A stretch of DNA of 64,000 nucleotides. Origin: Henricia sp. BOLD:AAB3569 (lineage: Eukaryota; Echinodermata; Asteroidea; Spinulosida; Echinasteridae). The notes under the pieces are model-generated. The model saw nothing but the letters and a program-made list of their open reading frames with translations. It searched no databases and had not been told where the DNA came from. This document shows, piece by piece, positions 51,601 through 64,000 of this stretch. The position numbers and the translations under genes were made by a program. The stretch is taken from assembly GCA_037783545.1 (NCBI GenBank), contig JBBELK010001212.1, positions 35,694 through 99,693 of the forward strand, given 5' to 3'. Position 1 is the first letter of the stretch. Every line of letters starts with the position of its first letter.

Positions 51601-54044
51601 GTGTGTCCCAAATGCCGGCAAATTTGGAAATCAAGGAATTTTCACAACCAACTTCAAATTTTGCATGCTCCAAACTGTATATATTCCGCACTTGTCATGC
51701 AAAATTGACAGATTTTCGCTGGGAAATGACGGAGAAATTTCAGAGTTTAGGGAAAACGGAGCTCGGGCTGCGTGGTTATTCCCCTAACCGTGGCTGTTGG
51801 GACACCCTGCGCCGCGCTGGTGTACATTTGGTACGGCCGTTGACTCACCCCAGATTGTGACGGGAATTAGGTCAAAGTGTGTCCCAATGCCGGCAAATTT
51901 GGAAATCAAGGAAATTTCCAACCAACTTCAAATTTGCATGCTCCAAACTGTATATATTCCTCACTTGTCATGCAAAATTGACAGATTTTCGCTGGGAAAT
52001 GACGGAGAAATTTCAGAGTTTAGGGAAAACGGAGCTCGGCTGCGTGGTTATCCCCTAACCGTGTCTGTTGGGACACCCTGCGCCGCGCTGGTGTACATTT
52101 GTACGGCCGTTGACTCACCCCAGATTGTGACGGAATTAGGTCAAAGTGTGTCCAAATGCCGGCAAATTTGGAAATCAAGGAATTTTCCAACCAACTCAAA
52201 TTTTGCATGCTCCAAACTGTATATATTCCGCACTTGTCATGCAAAATTGACAGATTTTCGCTGGGAAATGGACGGAGAAATTTCAGAGTTTAGGGAAAAC
52301 GGAGCTCGGCTGCGTGGTTATTCCCCCTAACCGTGGCTGTTGGGACACCCTGCGCGGCGCTGGTGTACATTTGTACGGCCGTTGACTCACCCAGATTGTG
52401 ACGGGAATTAGGTCAAAGTGTGTCCCAAACGCCGGCAAATTTGGAAATCAAGGAAATTTCCAACCAACTTCAAATTTTGCATGCTCCAAACTGTATATAT
52501 TCCTCACTTGTCATGCAAAATTGACAGATTTTCGCTGGGAAATGACGGAGAAATTTCAGAGTTTAGGGAAAACGGAGCTCGGCTGCGTGGTTATTCCCCT
52601 AACCGTGGCTGTTGGGACACCCTGCGCCGCGCTGGTGTACATTTGTACGGCCGTTGACTCACCCCAGATTGTGACGGGAATTAGGTCAAAGTGTGTTCCA
52701 AATGCCGGCAAATTTGGAAATCAAGGAAATTTCCAACCAACTTCAAATTTTGCATGCTCCAAACTGTATATATTCCTCACTTGTCATGCAAAATGACAGA
52801 TTTTCGCTGGGAAATGACGGAGAAATTTCAGAGTTAGGGAAAACGGAGCTCGGCTGCGTGGTTATTCCCCTAACCGTGGCTGTTGGGACACCCTGCGCCG
52901 CGCTGGTGTACATTTGTACGGCCGTTGGACTCACCCCAGATTGTGACGGGAATTAGGTCAAAGTGTGTCCCAAATGCCGGCAAATTTGGAAATCAAGGAA
53001 ATTTCCAACCAACTTCAAATTTTGCATGCTCCAAACTGTATATATTCCGCACTTGTCATGCAAAATTGACAGATTTTCGCTGGAAAATGACGGAGAAATT
53101 TCAGAGTTTAAGTAAAAACGGAGCTCGGCTGCGTGGTTATTCCCTAACCGTGGCTGTTGGGACACCCTGCGCGCGCTGGTGTACATTTGTACGGCCCGTT
53201 GACTCACCCAGATTGTGACGGGAATTAGGTCAAAGTGTGTCCCAAATGCCGGCAAATTTGGAAATCAAGGAATTTTCCAACCAACTTCAAATTTTGCATG
53301 CTCCAAACTGTATATATTCCGCACTTGTCATGCAAAATTGACAGATTTTCGCTGGGAAATGACGGAGAAATTTCAGAGTTTAGGGAAAACGGAGCTCGGC
53401 TGCGTGGTTATTCCCCTAACCGTGGCTGTTGGGACACCCTGCGCGGCGCTGGTGTACATTTGTACGGCCGTTGACTCACCCCAGATTGTGACGGGAATTA
53501 GGTCAAAGTGTGTCCCAAATGCCGGCAAATTTGGAAATCAAGGAAATTTCCAACCAACTTCAATTTTGCATGCTCCAAACTGTATATATTCCTCACTTGT
53601 CATGCAAAATTGACAGATTTTCGCTGGGAAATGACGGAGAAATTTCAGAGTTTAGGGAAAACGGAGCTCGGCTGCGTGTTATTCCCCTAACCGTGGCTGT
53701 TGGGACACCCTGCGCCGCGCTGGTGTACATTTGTACGGCCGTTGACTCACCCCAGATTGTGACGGGAATTAGGTCAAAGTGGTGTCCCAAATGCCGGCAA
53801 ATTTGGAATCAAGGAAATTCCAACCAACTTCAAATTTTGCATGCTCCAAACTGTATATATTCCTCACTTGTCATGCAAAATTGACAGATTTTCGCTGGGA
53901 AATGACGGAGAAATTTCAGAGTTAGGGAAAACGGAGCTCGGCTGCGTGGTTATTCCCCTAACCGTGGCTGTTGGGACACCCTGCGCATGCCGCCGCGCTG
54001 GTGTACATTTGTACGGCCGTTGACTCACCCCAGATTGTGACGGG

Positions 54045-57000
54045 AATTTGGTCAAAGTGTGTCCCCACAAATGCCGGCACATTTGGAAATCAAGGAATTT
54101 TCCAACCAACTTCACATTTTGCATGCTCCAAACTGTATATATTCCGCACTTGTCATGCAAAATTGACAGATTTTCGCTGGGAAATGACGGAGAAATTTCA
54201 GAGTTTAAGTAAAACGGAGCTCGGCTGCTGGTTATTCCCCTAACCGTGGCTGTTGGGACACCCTGCGCCGCGCTGGTGTACATTTGTACGGCCGTTGACT
54301 CACCCCAGATTGTGACGGGAATTAGGTCAAAGTGTGTCCCAAATGCCGGCAAATTGGAAATCAGGAATTTTCCAACCAACTTCAAAATTTTGCACGCTCC
54401 AAACTGTATATATTCCGCACTTTGTCATGCAAAAATTGACAGATTTTCGCTGGGAAATGACGGAGAAATTTCAGAGTTTAGGGAAAACGGAGCTCGGCTG
54501 CGTGGTTATTTCCCTAACCGTGGCTGTTGGTGACACCCTGCGCCGCGCTGGTGTACATTTGTACGGCCGTTGACTCACCCCAGATTGTGACGGGAATTAG
54601 GTCAAAGTGTGTCCCAAATGCCGGCAAATTGGAAATCAAGGAATTTTCCAACCAACTTCAAATTTTGCATGCCTCCAAACTGTATATATTCCGCACTTGT
54701 CATGCAAAATTGACAGATTTTCGCTGGAAATGACGGAGAAATTTCAGAGTTTAGGGAAAACGGAGCTAGGCTGCGTGGTTATTCCCCTAACCGTGGCTGT
54801 TGGACACCCTGCGCCGCGCTGGTGTACATTTGTACGGCCGTTGACTCACCCCAGATTGTGACGGGAATTAGGTCAAAGTGTGTCCCAAATGCCGGCAAAT
54901 TTGGAAATCAAGGAATTTTCCAACCAACTTCAATTTTGCATGCTCCAAACTGTATATATTCCGCACTTGTCATGGCAAAATTGACAGATTTTCGCTGGGA
55001 AATGACGGAGAAATTTCAGAGTTTAGGGAAAACGGAGCTCGGCTGCGTGGTTATTCCCCTGACCGTGGCTGTTGGGACACACCTGCGCCGCGCTGGTGTA
55101 CATTTGTACGGCCGTTGACTCACCCCAGATTGTGACGGGATTAGGTCAAAGTGTGTCCCAAATGCCGGCAAATTTGGAATCAAGGAATTTTCCAACCAAC
55201 TTCAAATTTTGCATCCTCCAAACTGTATATATTCCTCACTTGTCATGCAAAATTGACAGATTTTCGCTGGGAAATGACGGAGAAATTTCAGAGTTTAGGG
55301 AAAACGGAGCTCGGCTGCGTGGTTATTCCCTAACCGTGGCTGGTTGGACACCCTGCGCATGCGCCGCGCTGGTGTACATTTGTACGGCCGTTGACTCACC
55401 CCAGATTGTGGACGGGGGAATTAGGTCAAAGTGTGTCCCAAATGCCGGCAAAATTTGGAAATCAAGGAATTTTCCCAACCAACTTCAAATTTTGCATGCT
55501 CCAAACTTGTATATATTCCGCACTTGTCATGCAAGATTGACAGATTTTTCGTTGGGAAATGACGGAGAATTTCAGAGTTTAGGGAAAACGGAGCTCGGCT
55601 GCGTGGTTATTCCCCTAACCGTGGCTGTTGGACACCCTGCGCCGCGCTGGTGTACATTTCCTACGGCCGTTGACTCACCCCAGATTGGTGACGGGAATTA
55701 GGTCAAAGTGTGTCCCAAATGCCGGCAAATTTGGAAATCAAGGGAATTTTCCAACCACTTCAAATTGTGCATGCTCCAAACTGTATATATCCGCACTTGT
55801 CATGCAAAATTGACAGATTTTCGCTGGGAAATGACGGAGAAATTTCAGAGTTTAGGGAAAACGGAGCTCGGCTGCGTGGGTATTCCCCTAACCGTGGCTG
55901 TTGGGACACCTGCGCCGCGCTGGTGTACATTTGTACGGCCGTTGACTCACCCCAGATTGTGACGGGAATTAGGTCAAAGTGTGTCCCAAATGCCGGCAAA
56001 TTGGAAATCAAGGAATTTTCCAACCAACTTCAAATTTTGCATCCTCCAAACTGTATATATTCCTCACTTGTCATGCAAAATTGACAGATTTTCGCTGGGA
56101 AATGACGGAGAAATTTCAGAGTTTAGGGGAAAACGGAGCTCGGCTGCGTGGTTATTCCCCTAACCGTGGCTGTTGGGACACCCTGCGCATGCGCCGCGCT
56201 GGTGTACATTTGTACGGCCGTTGACTCACCCAGATTGTGACGGGAATTAGGTCAAAGTGTGTCCAAATGCCGGCACATTTGGAAATCAAGGAATTTTCCA
56301 ACCAACTTCAAATGTTGCATGCTCCAAACTGTATATATTCCGCACTTGTCATGCAAAATTGACAGATTTTCGCTGGGAAATGACGGAGAAATTTCGGAGT
56401 TTAGGGAAAACGGAGCTCGGGCTGCGTGGTTATTCCCCTAACCGTGGCTGTTGGGACACCCTGCGCATGCGCTGGTGTACATTTCTACGGCGTTGACTCA
56501 CCCCAGATTGTGACGGGAATGAGGTCAAAGTGTGTCCCAAATGCCGGCAAATTTGGAAATCAAGGAATTTTCCAACCAACTTCAAATTTTGCATGCTCCA
56601 AACTGTATATATTCCGCACTTGTCATGCAAGATTGACAGATTTTCGTTGGGAAATGACGGAGAAAATGTCAGAGTTTAGGGAAAACGGAGCTCGGCTGCG
56701 TGGTTATTCCCCTAACCAGTGTCTGTTGGGACACCCTGCGCCGCGCTGGTGTACATTTGTACGGCCGTTGACTCACCCAGATTGTGACGGGAATTAGGTC
56801 AAAGTGTGTCCCAAATGCCGGCAAATTTGGAAATCAAGGAATTTTCCAACCAACTTCAAATTTGCATGCTCAAACTGTATATATTCCGCACTTGTCATGC
56901 AAAATTGACAGATTTTCGCTGGGAAATGACGGAGAAATTTCAGAGTTTAGGGAAAACGGAGCTCGGCTGCGTGGTTATTCCCCTAACCGTGGCTGTTGGG

Positions 57001-60000
57001 ACACCCTGCGCCGCGCTGGTGGTACATTTGTACGGCCGTTGACTCACCCCAGACTGTGACGGGAATTAGGTCAAAGTGTGTCCCAAATGCCGGCAAATTT
57101 GGAAATCAAGGAAATTTCCAACCAACTTCAAATTTTGCATGCTCCAAACTGTATATATTCCTCACTTGTCATGCAAAATTGACAGATTTTCGCTGGGAAA
57201 TGACGGAGAAATTTCAGAGTTTAGGGAAAACGGAGCTCGGCTGCGTGGGTTATTCCCCTAACCGTGGCTGTTGGGGACACCCTGCGCCGCGCTGGTGTAC
57301 ATTTGTACGGCCGTTGACTCACCCCAGATTGTGACGGGAATTAGGTCAAAGTGTGTGTCCCAAATGCCGGCAAATTTGGAAATCAAGGAAATTTCCAACC
57401 AACTTCAAATTTTGCATGCTCCAAACTGTATATATTCCTCACTTGTCATGCAAAATTGACAGATTTTCGCTGGAAATGACGGAGAAATTTCAGAGTTTAG
57501 GGAAAACGGAGCTCGGCTGCGTGGTTATTCCCCTAACCGTGGCTGTTGGGACACCCTGCGCATGCGCCGCGCTGGTGTACATTTGTACGGCCGTTGACTC
57601 ACCCAGATTGTGACGGGAATTTGGTCAAAGTGTGTCCCACAAATGCCGGCACATTTGGAAATCAAGGAATTTTTCCAACCACTTCACATTTTGCATGCTC
57701 CAAACTGTATATATTCCGCACTTGTCATGCAAAATTGACAGATTTTCGCTGGGAAAATGACGGAGAAATTTCAGAGTTTAAGTAAAACGGAGCTCGGCTG
57801 CGTGGTTATTCCCCTAACCGTGGCTGTTGGGACACCCTGCGCACGCGCTGGTGGTGTACATTTGTACGGCCGTTGACTCACCCCAGATTGTGACGGGAAT
57901 TAGGTCAAAGTGTGTCCCAAATGCCGGCAAATTTGGAAATCAAGGAATTTTCCAACCAACTTCAAATTTTGCACGCTCCAAACTGTATATATTCCGCACT
58001 TGTCATGCAAAATTGACAGATTTTCGCTGGGAAATGACGGAGAAATTTCAGAGTTTAGGGAAAACGGAGCTCGGCTGCGTGGTTATTTCCCTAACCGTTG
58101 CTGTTGGGACACCCTGCGCCGCGCTGGTGTAACATTTGTACGGCCGTTGACTCACCCAGATTGTGACGGGAATAGGTCAAAGTGTGTCCCAAATGCCGGC
58201 AAATTTGGAAATCAAGGAATTTTCCAACCAACTTCAAATTTTGCATGCTCCAAACTGTATATATTCCGCACTTGTCATGCAAAATTGACAGATTTTCGCT
58301 GGGAAATGACGGAGAAATTTCAGAGTTTAGGGAAAACGGAGCTAGGCTGCGTGGTTATTCCCCTAACCGTGGCTGTTGGACACCCTGCGCCGCGCTGGTG
58401 TAACATTTGTACGGCCGTTGACTCACCCCAGATTGTGACGGGAATTAGGTCAAAGTGTGTCCCAATTGCCGGCAAATTGGAAATCAAGGAATTTTCCAAC
58501 CAACTTCAAATTTTGCATGCTCCAAACTGTATATATTCCGCACTTGTCATGCAAAATTGACAGATTTCGCTGGGGAAATGACGGAGAAATTTCAGAGTTT
58601 AGGGAAAACGGAGCTCGGCTGCGTGGTTATTCCCCTGACCGTGGCTGTTGGGACACCCTGCGCCGCGCTGGTGTACATTTGTACGGCCGTTGACTCACCC
58701 CAGATTGTGACGGGAATTAGGTCAAAGTGTGTCCCAAATGCCGGCAAATTTGGAAATCAAGGAATTTTCCAACCAACTTCAAATTTTGCATCCTCCAAAC
58801 TGTATATATTCCTCACTTGTCATGCAAAATTGACAGATTTTCGCTGGGAAATGACGGAGAAATTTCAGAGTTTAGGGAAAACGGAGCTCGGCTGCGTGGT
58901 TATTCCCTAACCGTGGCTGTTGGGACACCCTGCGCATGCGCCGCGCTGGTGTACATTTGTACGGCCGTTGACTCACCCCAGATTGTGACGGGAATTAGGT
59001 CAAAGTGTGTCCCAAATGCCGGCAAATTTGGAAATCAAGGAATTTTCCAACCAACTTCAAATTTTGCATGCTCCAAACTGTATATATTCCGCACTTGGTC
59101 ATGCAAGATTGACAGATTTTCGTTGGGAAATGACGGAGAAATTTCAGAGTTTAGGGAAAACGGAGCTCGGCTGCGTGGTTATTCCCCTAACCGTGGCTGT
59201 TGGGACACCCTGCGCCGCGCTGGTGTACATTTCTACGGCCGTTGACTCACCCCAGATTGTGACGGGAATTAGGTCAAAGTGTGTCCCAAATGCCGGCAAA
59301 TTTGGAAATCAAGGAATTTTCCAACCAACTTCAAATTGTGCATGCCTCCAAACTGTATATATTCCGCACTTGTCATGCAAAATTGACAGATTTTCGCTGG
59401 GAAATGACGGAGAAATTTCAGAGTTTAGGGAAAACGGAGCTCGGCTGCGTGGTTATTCCCCTAACCGTGGCTGTTGGGACACCCTGCGCATGCGCCGCGC
59501 TGGTGTACATTTGTACGGCCGTTGACTCAACCCCAGATTGTGACGGGAATTAGGTCAAAGTGTGTCCCAAATGCCGGCACATTTGGAAATCAAGGAATTT
59601 TCCAACCAACTTCAAATGTTGCATGCTCCAAACTGTATATATTCCGCACTTGTCATGCAAAATTGACAGATTTTCGCTGGGAAATGACGGAGAAATTTCG
59701 GAGTTTAGGGAAAAACGGAGCTCGGCTGCGTGGTTATTCCCCTAACCGTGGCTGTTGGGACACCCTGCGCATGCGTCTGGTGTACATTTCTACGGCGTTG
59801 ACTCACCCCCAGATTGTGACGGGAATTAGGTCAAAGTGTGTCCCAAATGCCGGCAAATTGGAAATCAAGGAATTTTCCAACCAACTTCAAATTTTGCATG
59901 CTCCAAACTGTATATATTCCGCACTTGTCATGCAAGATTGACAGATTTTCGTTGGGAAATGACGGAGAAATGTCAGAGTTTAGGGAAAACGGAGCTCGGC

Positions 60001-63000
60001 TGCGTGGTTATTCCCCTAACCGTGTCTGTGGGACACCCTGCGCCGCGCTGGTGTACATTTGTACGGCCGTTGACTCACCCCAGATTGTGACGGGAATTAG
60101 GTCAAAGTGTGTCCCAAATGCGGCAAATTTGGAAATCAAGGAATTTTCCAACCAACTTCAAATTTTGCATGCTCCAAACTGTATATATTCCGCACTTGTC
60201 ATGCAAAATTGACAGATTTTCGCTGGGAAATGACGGAGAAATTTCAGAGTTTAGGAAAACGGAGCTCGGCTGCCGTGGTTATTCCCTAACCGTGGCTGTT
60301 GGGACACCCTGCGCCGCGCTGGTGTACATTGTACGGCGTTGACTCACCCCAGATTGTGACGGGAATAGGTCAAAGTGTGTCCCAAATGCCGGCAAATTTG
60401 GAAATCAAGGAAATTTCCAACCAACTTCAAATTTTGCATGCTCCAAACTGTATATATTTCCTCACTTGTCATGCAAAATTGACAGATTTTCGCTGGGAAA
60501 TGACGGAGAAATTCAGAGTTTAGGGAAAACGGAGCTCGGCTGCGTGGTTATTCCCCTAACCGTGGCTGTTGGGACACCCTGCGCCGCGCTGGTGTACATT
60601 TGTACGGCCGTTGACTCACCCCAGATTGTGACGGGATTTAGGTCAAAGTGGTGTCCCAAATGCGGCAAATTTGGAAATCAAGGAAATTTCCAACCAACTT
60701 CAAATTTTGCATGCTCAAACTGTATATATTCCTCACTTGTCATGCAAAATTGACAGATTTCGCTGGGAAATGACGGAGAAATTCAGAGTTTAGGGAAAAA
60801 CGGAGCTCGGCTGCGTGGTTATTCCCCTAACCGTGGCTGTTGGGACACCCTGCGCATGCGCCGCGCTGGTGTACATTTGTACGGCCGTTGACTCACCCCA
60901 GATTGTGACGGGAATTTGGTCAAAGTGTGTCCACAAATGCCGGCACATTTGGAAATCAAGGAATTTTCTCAACCAAACTTCACATTTGCATGCTCCCAAA
61001 CTGTATATATTCCGCACTTGTCATGCAAAATTGACAGATTTTCGCTGGGAAATGACGGAGAAATTTCAGAGTTTAAGTAAAACGGAGCTCGGCTGCGTGT
61101 TATTCCCCTAACCGTGGCTGTTGGGACACCCTGCGCCGCGCTGGTGTACATTTGTACGGCCGTTGACTCACCCAGATTGTGACGGGAATTAGGTCAAAGT
61201 GTGTCCCAAATGCCGGCAATTTGGAAATCAAGGAATTTTCAACCAACTTCAAATTTTGCACGCTCCAAACTGTATATATTCCGCACTTGTCATGCAAAAT
61301 TGACAGATTTTCGCTGGGAAATGACGGAGAAATTTCAGAGTTTAGGGAAAACGGAGCTCGGCTGCGTGTTATTTCCCTAACCGTGGCTGTTGGGACACCC
61401 TGCGCCGCGCTGGTGTACATTGTACGGCCGTTGACTCACCCCAGATTGTGACGGGAATTAGGTCAAAGTGTGTCCCAAATGCCGGCAAATTTGGAAATCA
61501 AGGATTTTCCAACCAACTTCAAATTTTGCATGCTCCAAACTTGTATATATTCCGCACTTGTCATGCAAAATTGACAGATTTTCGCTGGGAAATGACGAGA
61601 GAAATTCAGAGTTTAGGGAAAACGGAGCTAGGCTGCGTGGTTATTCCCCTAACCGTGGCTGTTGGACACCCTGCGCCGCGCTGGTGTACATTTGTACGGC
61701 CGTTGACTCACCCCAGATTGTGACGGGGAATTAGGTCAAAGTGTGTCCCAAATGCCGGCAAATTTGGAAATCAAGGAATTTCCAACCAACTTCAAATTTT
61801 GCATGCTCCAAACTGTATATATTCCGCACTTGTCATGCAAAATTGACAGATTTTCGCTGGGAAATGACGGAGAAATTTCAGAGTTTAGTGAAAACGGAGC
61901 TCGGCTGCGTGGTTATTCCCCTGACCGTGGCTGTTGGGACACCCTGCGCCGCGCTGGTGTACATTTGTACGGCCGTTGACTCACTCCAGATTGTGACGGG
62001 AATTAGGTCAAAGTGTGTCCCAAATGCCGGCAAATTTGGAAATCAAGGAATTTTCAACCAACTTCAATTTTGCATCCTCCAAACTGTATATATTCCTCAC
62101 TTGTCATGCAAAATTGACAGATTTTCGCTGGAAATGACAGGAGAAATTTCAGAGTTTAGGGAAAACGGAGCTCGGCTGCGTGGTATTCCCCTAACCGTGG
62201 CTGTTGGGACACCCTGCGCATGCGCCGCGCTGGTGTACATTTGTACGGCCGGTTGACTCACCCCAGATTGTGACGGGAATAGGTCAAAGTGTGTCCCAAA
62301 TGCCGGCAAATTTGGAAATCAAGGAATTTTCCAACCAACTTCAAATTTTGCATGCTCCAAACCTGTATATATTCCGCACTTGTTCATGCAAGATTGACAG
62401 ATTTTCGTTGGGAAATGACGGAGAAATTTCAGAGTTTAGGGAAAACGGAGCTCGGCTGCGTGGTTATTCCCCTAACCGTGGGCTGTTGGGACACCCTGCG
62501 CCGCGCGATGGTTGTACATTTCTACGGCGTTGACTCACCCCAGATTGTGACGGGAATTAGGTCAAAGTGTGTCCCCAAATGCCGGCAAATTGGAAATCAA
62601 GGAATTTTCCAACCAACTTCAAATTGTGCATGCTCCAAACTGTATATATTCCGCACTTGTCATGCAAAATTGACAGATTTTCGCTAGGGAAATGACGGAG
62701 AAATTTCAGAGTTTAGGGAAAACGGAGCTCGGGCTGCGTGGTTATTCCCCTAACCGTGGCTGTTGGGACACCCTGCGCCGCGCTGGTGTACATTTGTACG
62801 GCCGTTGACTCACCCCAGATTGTGACGGGAATTAGGTCAAAGTGTGTCCCAAATGCCGGCAAATTTGGAAATCAAGGAATTTTCCAACCAACTTCAAATT
62901 TTGCATCCTCCAAACTGTATATATTCCTCACTTGTCATGCAAAATTGACAGATTTTCGCTGGGAAATGACGGAGAAATTTCAGAGTTTAGGGAAAACGGA

Positions 63001-64000
63001 GCTCGGCTGCGTGGTTATTCCCCTAACCGTGGCTGTTGGGACACCCTGCGCATGCGCCGCGCTGGTGTACATTTGTACGGCCGTTGACTCACCCCAGATT
63101 GTGACGGGAATTAGGTCAAAGTGTGTCCCAAATGCCGGCACATTTGGAAATCAAGGAATTTTCCAACCAACTTCAAATGTTGCATGCTCCAAACTGTATA
63201 TATTCCGCACTTGTCATGCAAAATTGACAGATTTTCGCTGGGAAATGACGGAGAAATTTCGGAGTTTAGGGAAAACGGAGCTCGGCTGCGTGGTTATTCC
63301 CCTAACCGTGGCTGTTGGGACACCCTGCGCATGCGCTGGTGTACATTTCTACGGCCGTTGACTCACCCCAGATTGTGACGGGAATTAGGTCAAAGTGTGT
63401 CCCAAATGCCGGCAAATTTGGAAATCAAGGAATTTTCCAACCAACTTCAAATTTTGCATAATCCAAACTGTATATATTCCGCACTTGTCATGCAAGATTG
63501 ACAGATTTTCGTTGGGAAATGACGGAGAAATTTCAGAGTTTAGGGAAAACGGAGCTCGGCTGCGTGGTTATTCCCCTAACCGTGTCTGTTGGGACACCCT
63601 GCGCCGCGCTGGTGTACATTTGTACGGCGTTGACTCACCCAGATTGTGACGGGAATTAGGTCAAAGTGTGTCCCAAATGCCGGCAAATTTGGAAATCAAG
63701 GAATTTTCCAACCAACTTCAAATTTTGCATGCTCCAAACTGTATATATTCCGCACTTGTCATGCAAGATTGACAGATTTTTCGTTGGGAAATGACGGAGA
63801 AATTTCAGAGTTTAGGGAAAACGGAGCTCGGCTGCGTGGTTATTCCCCTAACCGTGGCTGTTGGGACACCCTGCGCATGCGCTGGTGTACATTTCTACGG
63901 CCGTTGACTCACCCCAGATTGTGACGGGAATTAGGTCAAAGTGTGTCCCAAATGCCGGCAAATTTGGAAATCAAGGAATTTTCCAACCAACTTCAAATTT
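54045..64000 (+). repeat. Super-repeat of 12-13 monomers, three copies
   Basis: A distinctive monomer with GGAATTTGGTCAAAG, CACAAATGCCGGCACATTT and TTTAAGTAAAACGG occurs at about 54050, 57620 and 60914. After each come, in order, monomers marked GCACGCTCC, GAGCTAGGC, CCCCTGACCG, GCATCCTCC, CGTTGGG and AAATTGTGC. The spacing is 3,568 bp and then 3,294 bp; the middle copy has lost one monomer by fusion of the AAATTGTGC unit with the next 279-bp type. The third copy runs off the window. Confidence 0.8.

Larger units (their letters stand above)
44104..64000 (+). repeat. Satellite array, right block (about 73 monomers, continues past the window)
   Basis: Begins with the second GTTAT and completes the monomer broken at 36493. 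Monomers are 273 bp, with 274-bp variants (TGCGCATGCGCTGG), 279-bp variants (TGCGCATGCGCCGCG) and diagnostic substitutions such as GCATCCTCC, AAATGTTGC, AAATTGTGC, GCAAGATTGAC..CGTTGGG, GGAAATTTCC and CACATTTGG. These variants recur in fixed orders, giving higher-order repeats. 44.1-47.4 kb is nearly indel-free; 47.4-62.7 kb is full of single-base indels. No gene inside. Confidence 0.97.

Noticed and set aside
44053-64000. Dozens of 60-290 codon ORFs through the right satellite block, both strands
   Set aside because: All are frame shadows of the same monomer, recurring at 273-bp steps.
33839-64000. CRISPR-like array
   Set aside because: The repeats are long, contiguous 273-bp monomers without spacers, in eukaryotic-type sequence with an LTR retrotransposon; no cas gene.

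Overview
This is a window of an animal genome with no recognisable host protein-coding gene. Most of it is repetitive DNA: a large satellite array, one apparently complete LTR retrotransposon and many small DNA-transposon-like elements. Several points suggest a marine invertebrate deuterostome, most likely an echinoderm. The LTR element has the integrase-before-RT order of the Gmr1-like Ty3/gypsy group, which is known from deuterostomes. The short repeats (for example the TTAA element at 25.5 kb and the 'AAAGGCAGT' family at 1.3 and 12.3 kb) resemble, from memory, families common in echinoderms. The organism assignment is inference; nothing in the window proves it.

Layout. 1-16.3 kb is AT-rich intergenic DNA with scattered foldback elements and MITEs (about 4.6, 5.5, 6.8, 10.5, 11.4-12.2 and 14.8 kb), three short minisatellites, degenerate tRNA-like segments and one cysteine-rich exon-like ORF at 11.84-12.00 kb. 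16.3-27.3 kb is a head-to-tail chain of related 2-2.7 kb repeat units. Each begins with TAGAGCT plus a small hairpin, and the chain carries at least 21 perfect TGACGTCA (CRE-type) octamers. Two of the units hold later insertions (a 144-bp MITE and an 801-bp TTAA transposon) whose empty sites survive in sister units of this same window. 27.3-33.8 kb returns to unique or low-copy DNA with small repeats, a piggyBac-like 5-prime remnant at 33.3-33.65 kb and a dispersed repeat at 31.2-31.6 kb that shares its core with the satellite.

33.84-64.0 kb is a tandem satellite with a 273-bp basic monomer (variants of 274 and 279 bp; about 83 monomers visible, running off the right edge). It is interrupted once, by a 7,610-bp LTR retrotransposon at 36,494-44,103. 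That element has two 1,280-bp LTRs differing at 8 sites, a 5-bp target duplication (GTTAT), a tRNA-Pro-like primer site, an intact Gag-protease ORF with a SCAN-like capsid segment and CCHC knuckle, and an intact integrase-RT-RNase H ORF in the +1 frame. It has no env.

The satellite shows several levels of higher-order structure: an 820-bp trimer, a tetramer of about 1.1 kb and a super-repeat of 12-13 monomers. From about 47.4 kb to 62.7 kb single-base indels suddenly become frequent. They are not shared between super-repeat copies that do share substitutions, which suggests unpolished long-read consensus rather than biology.
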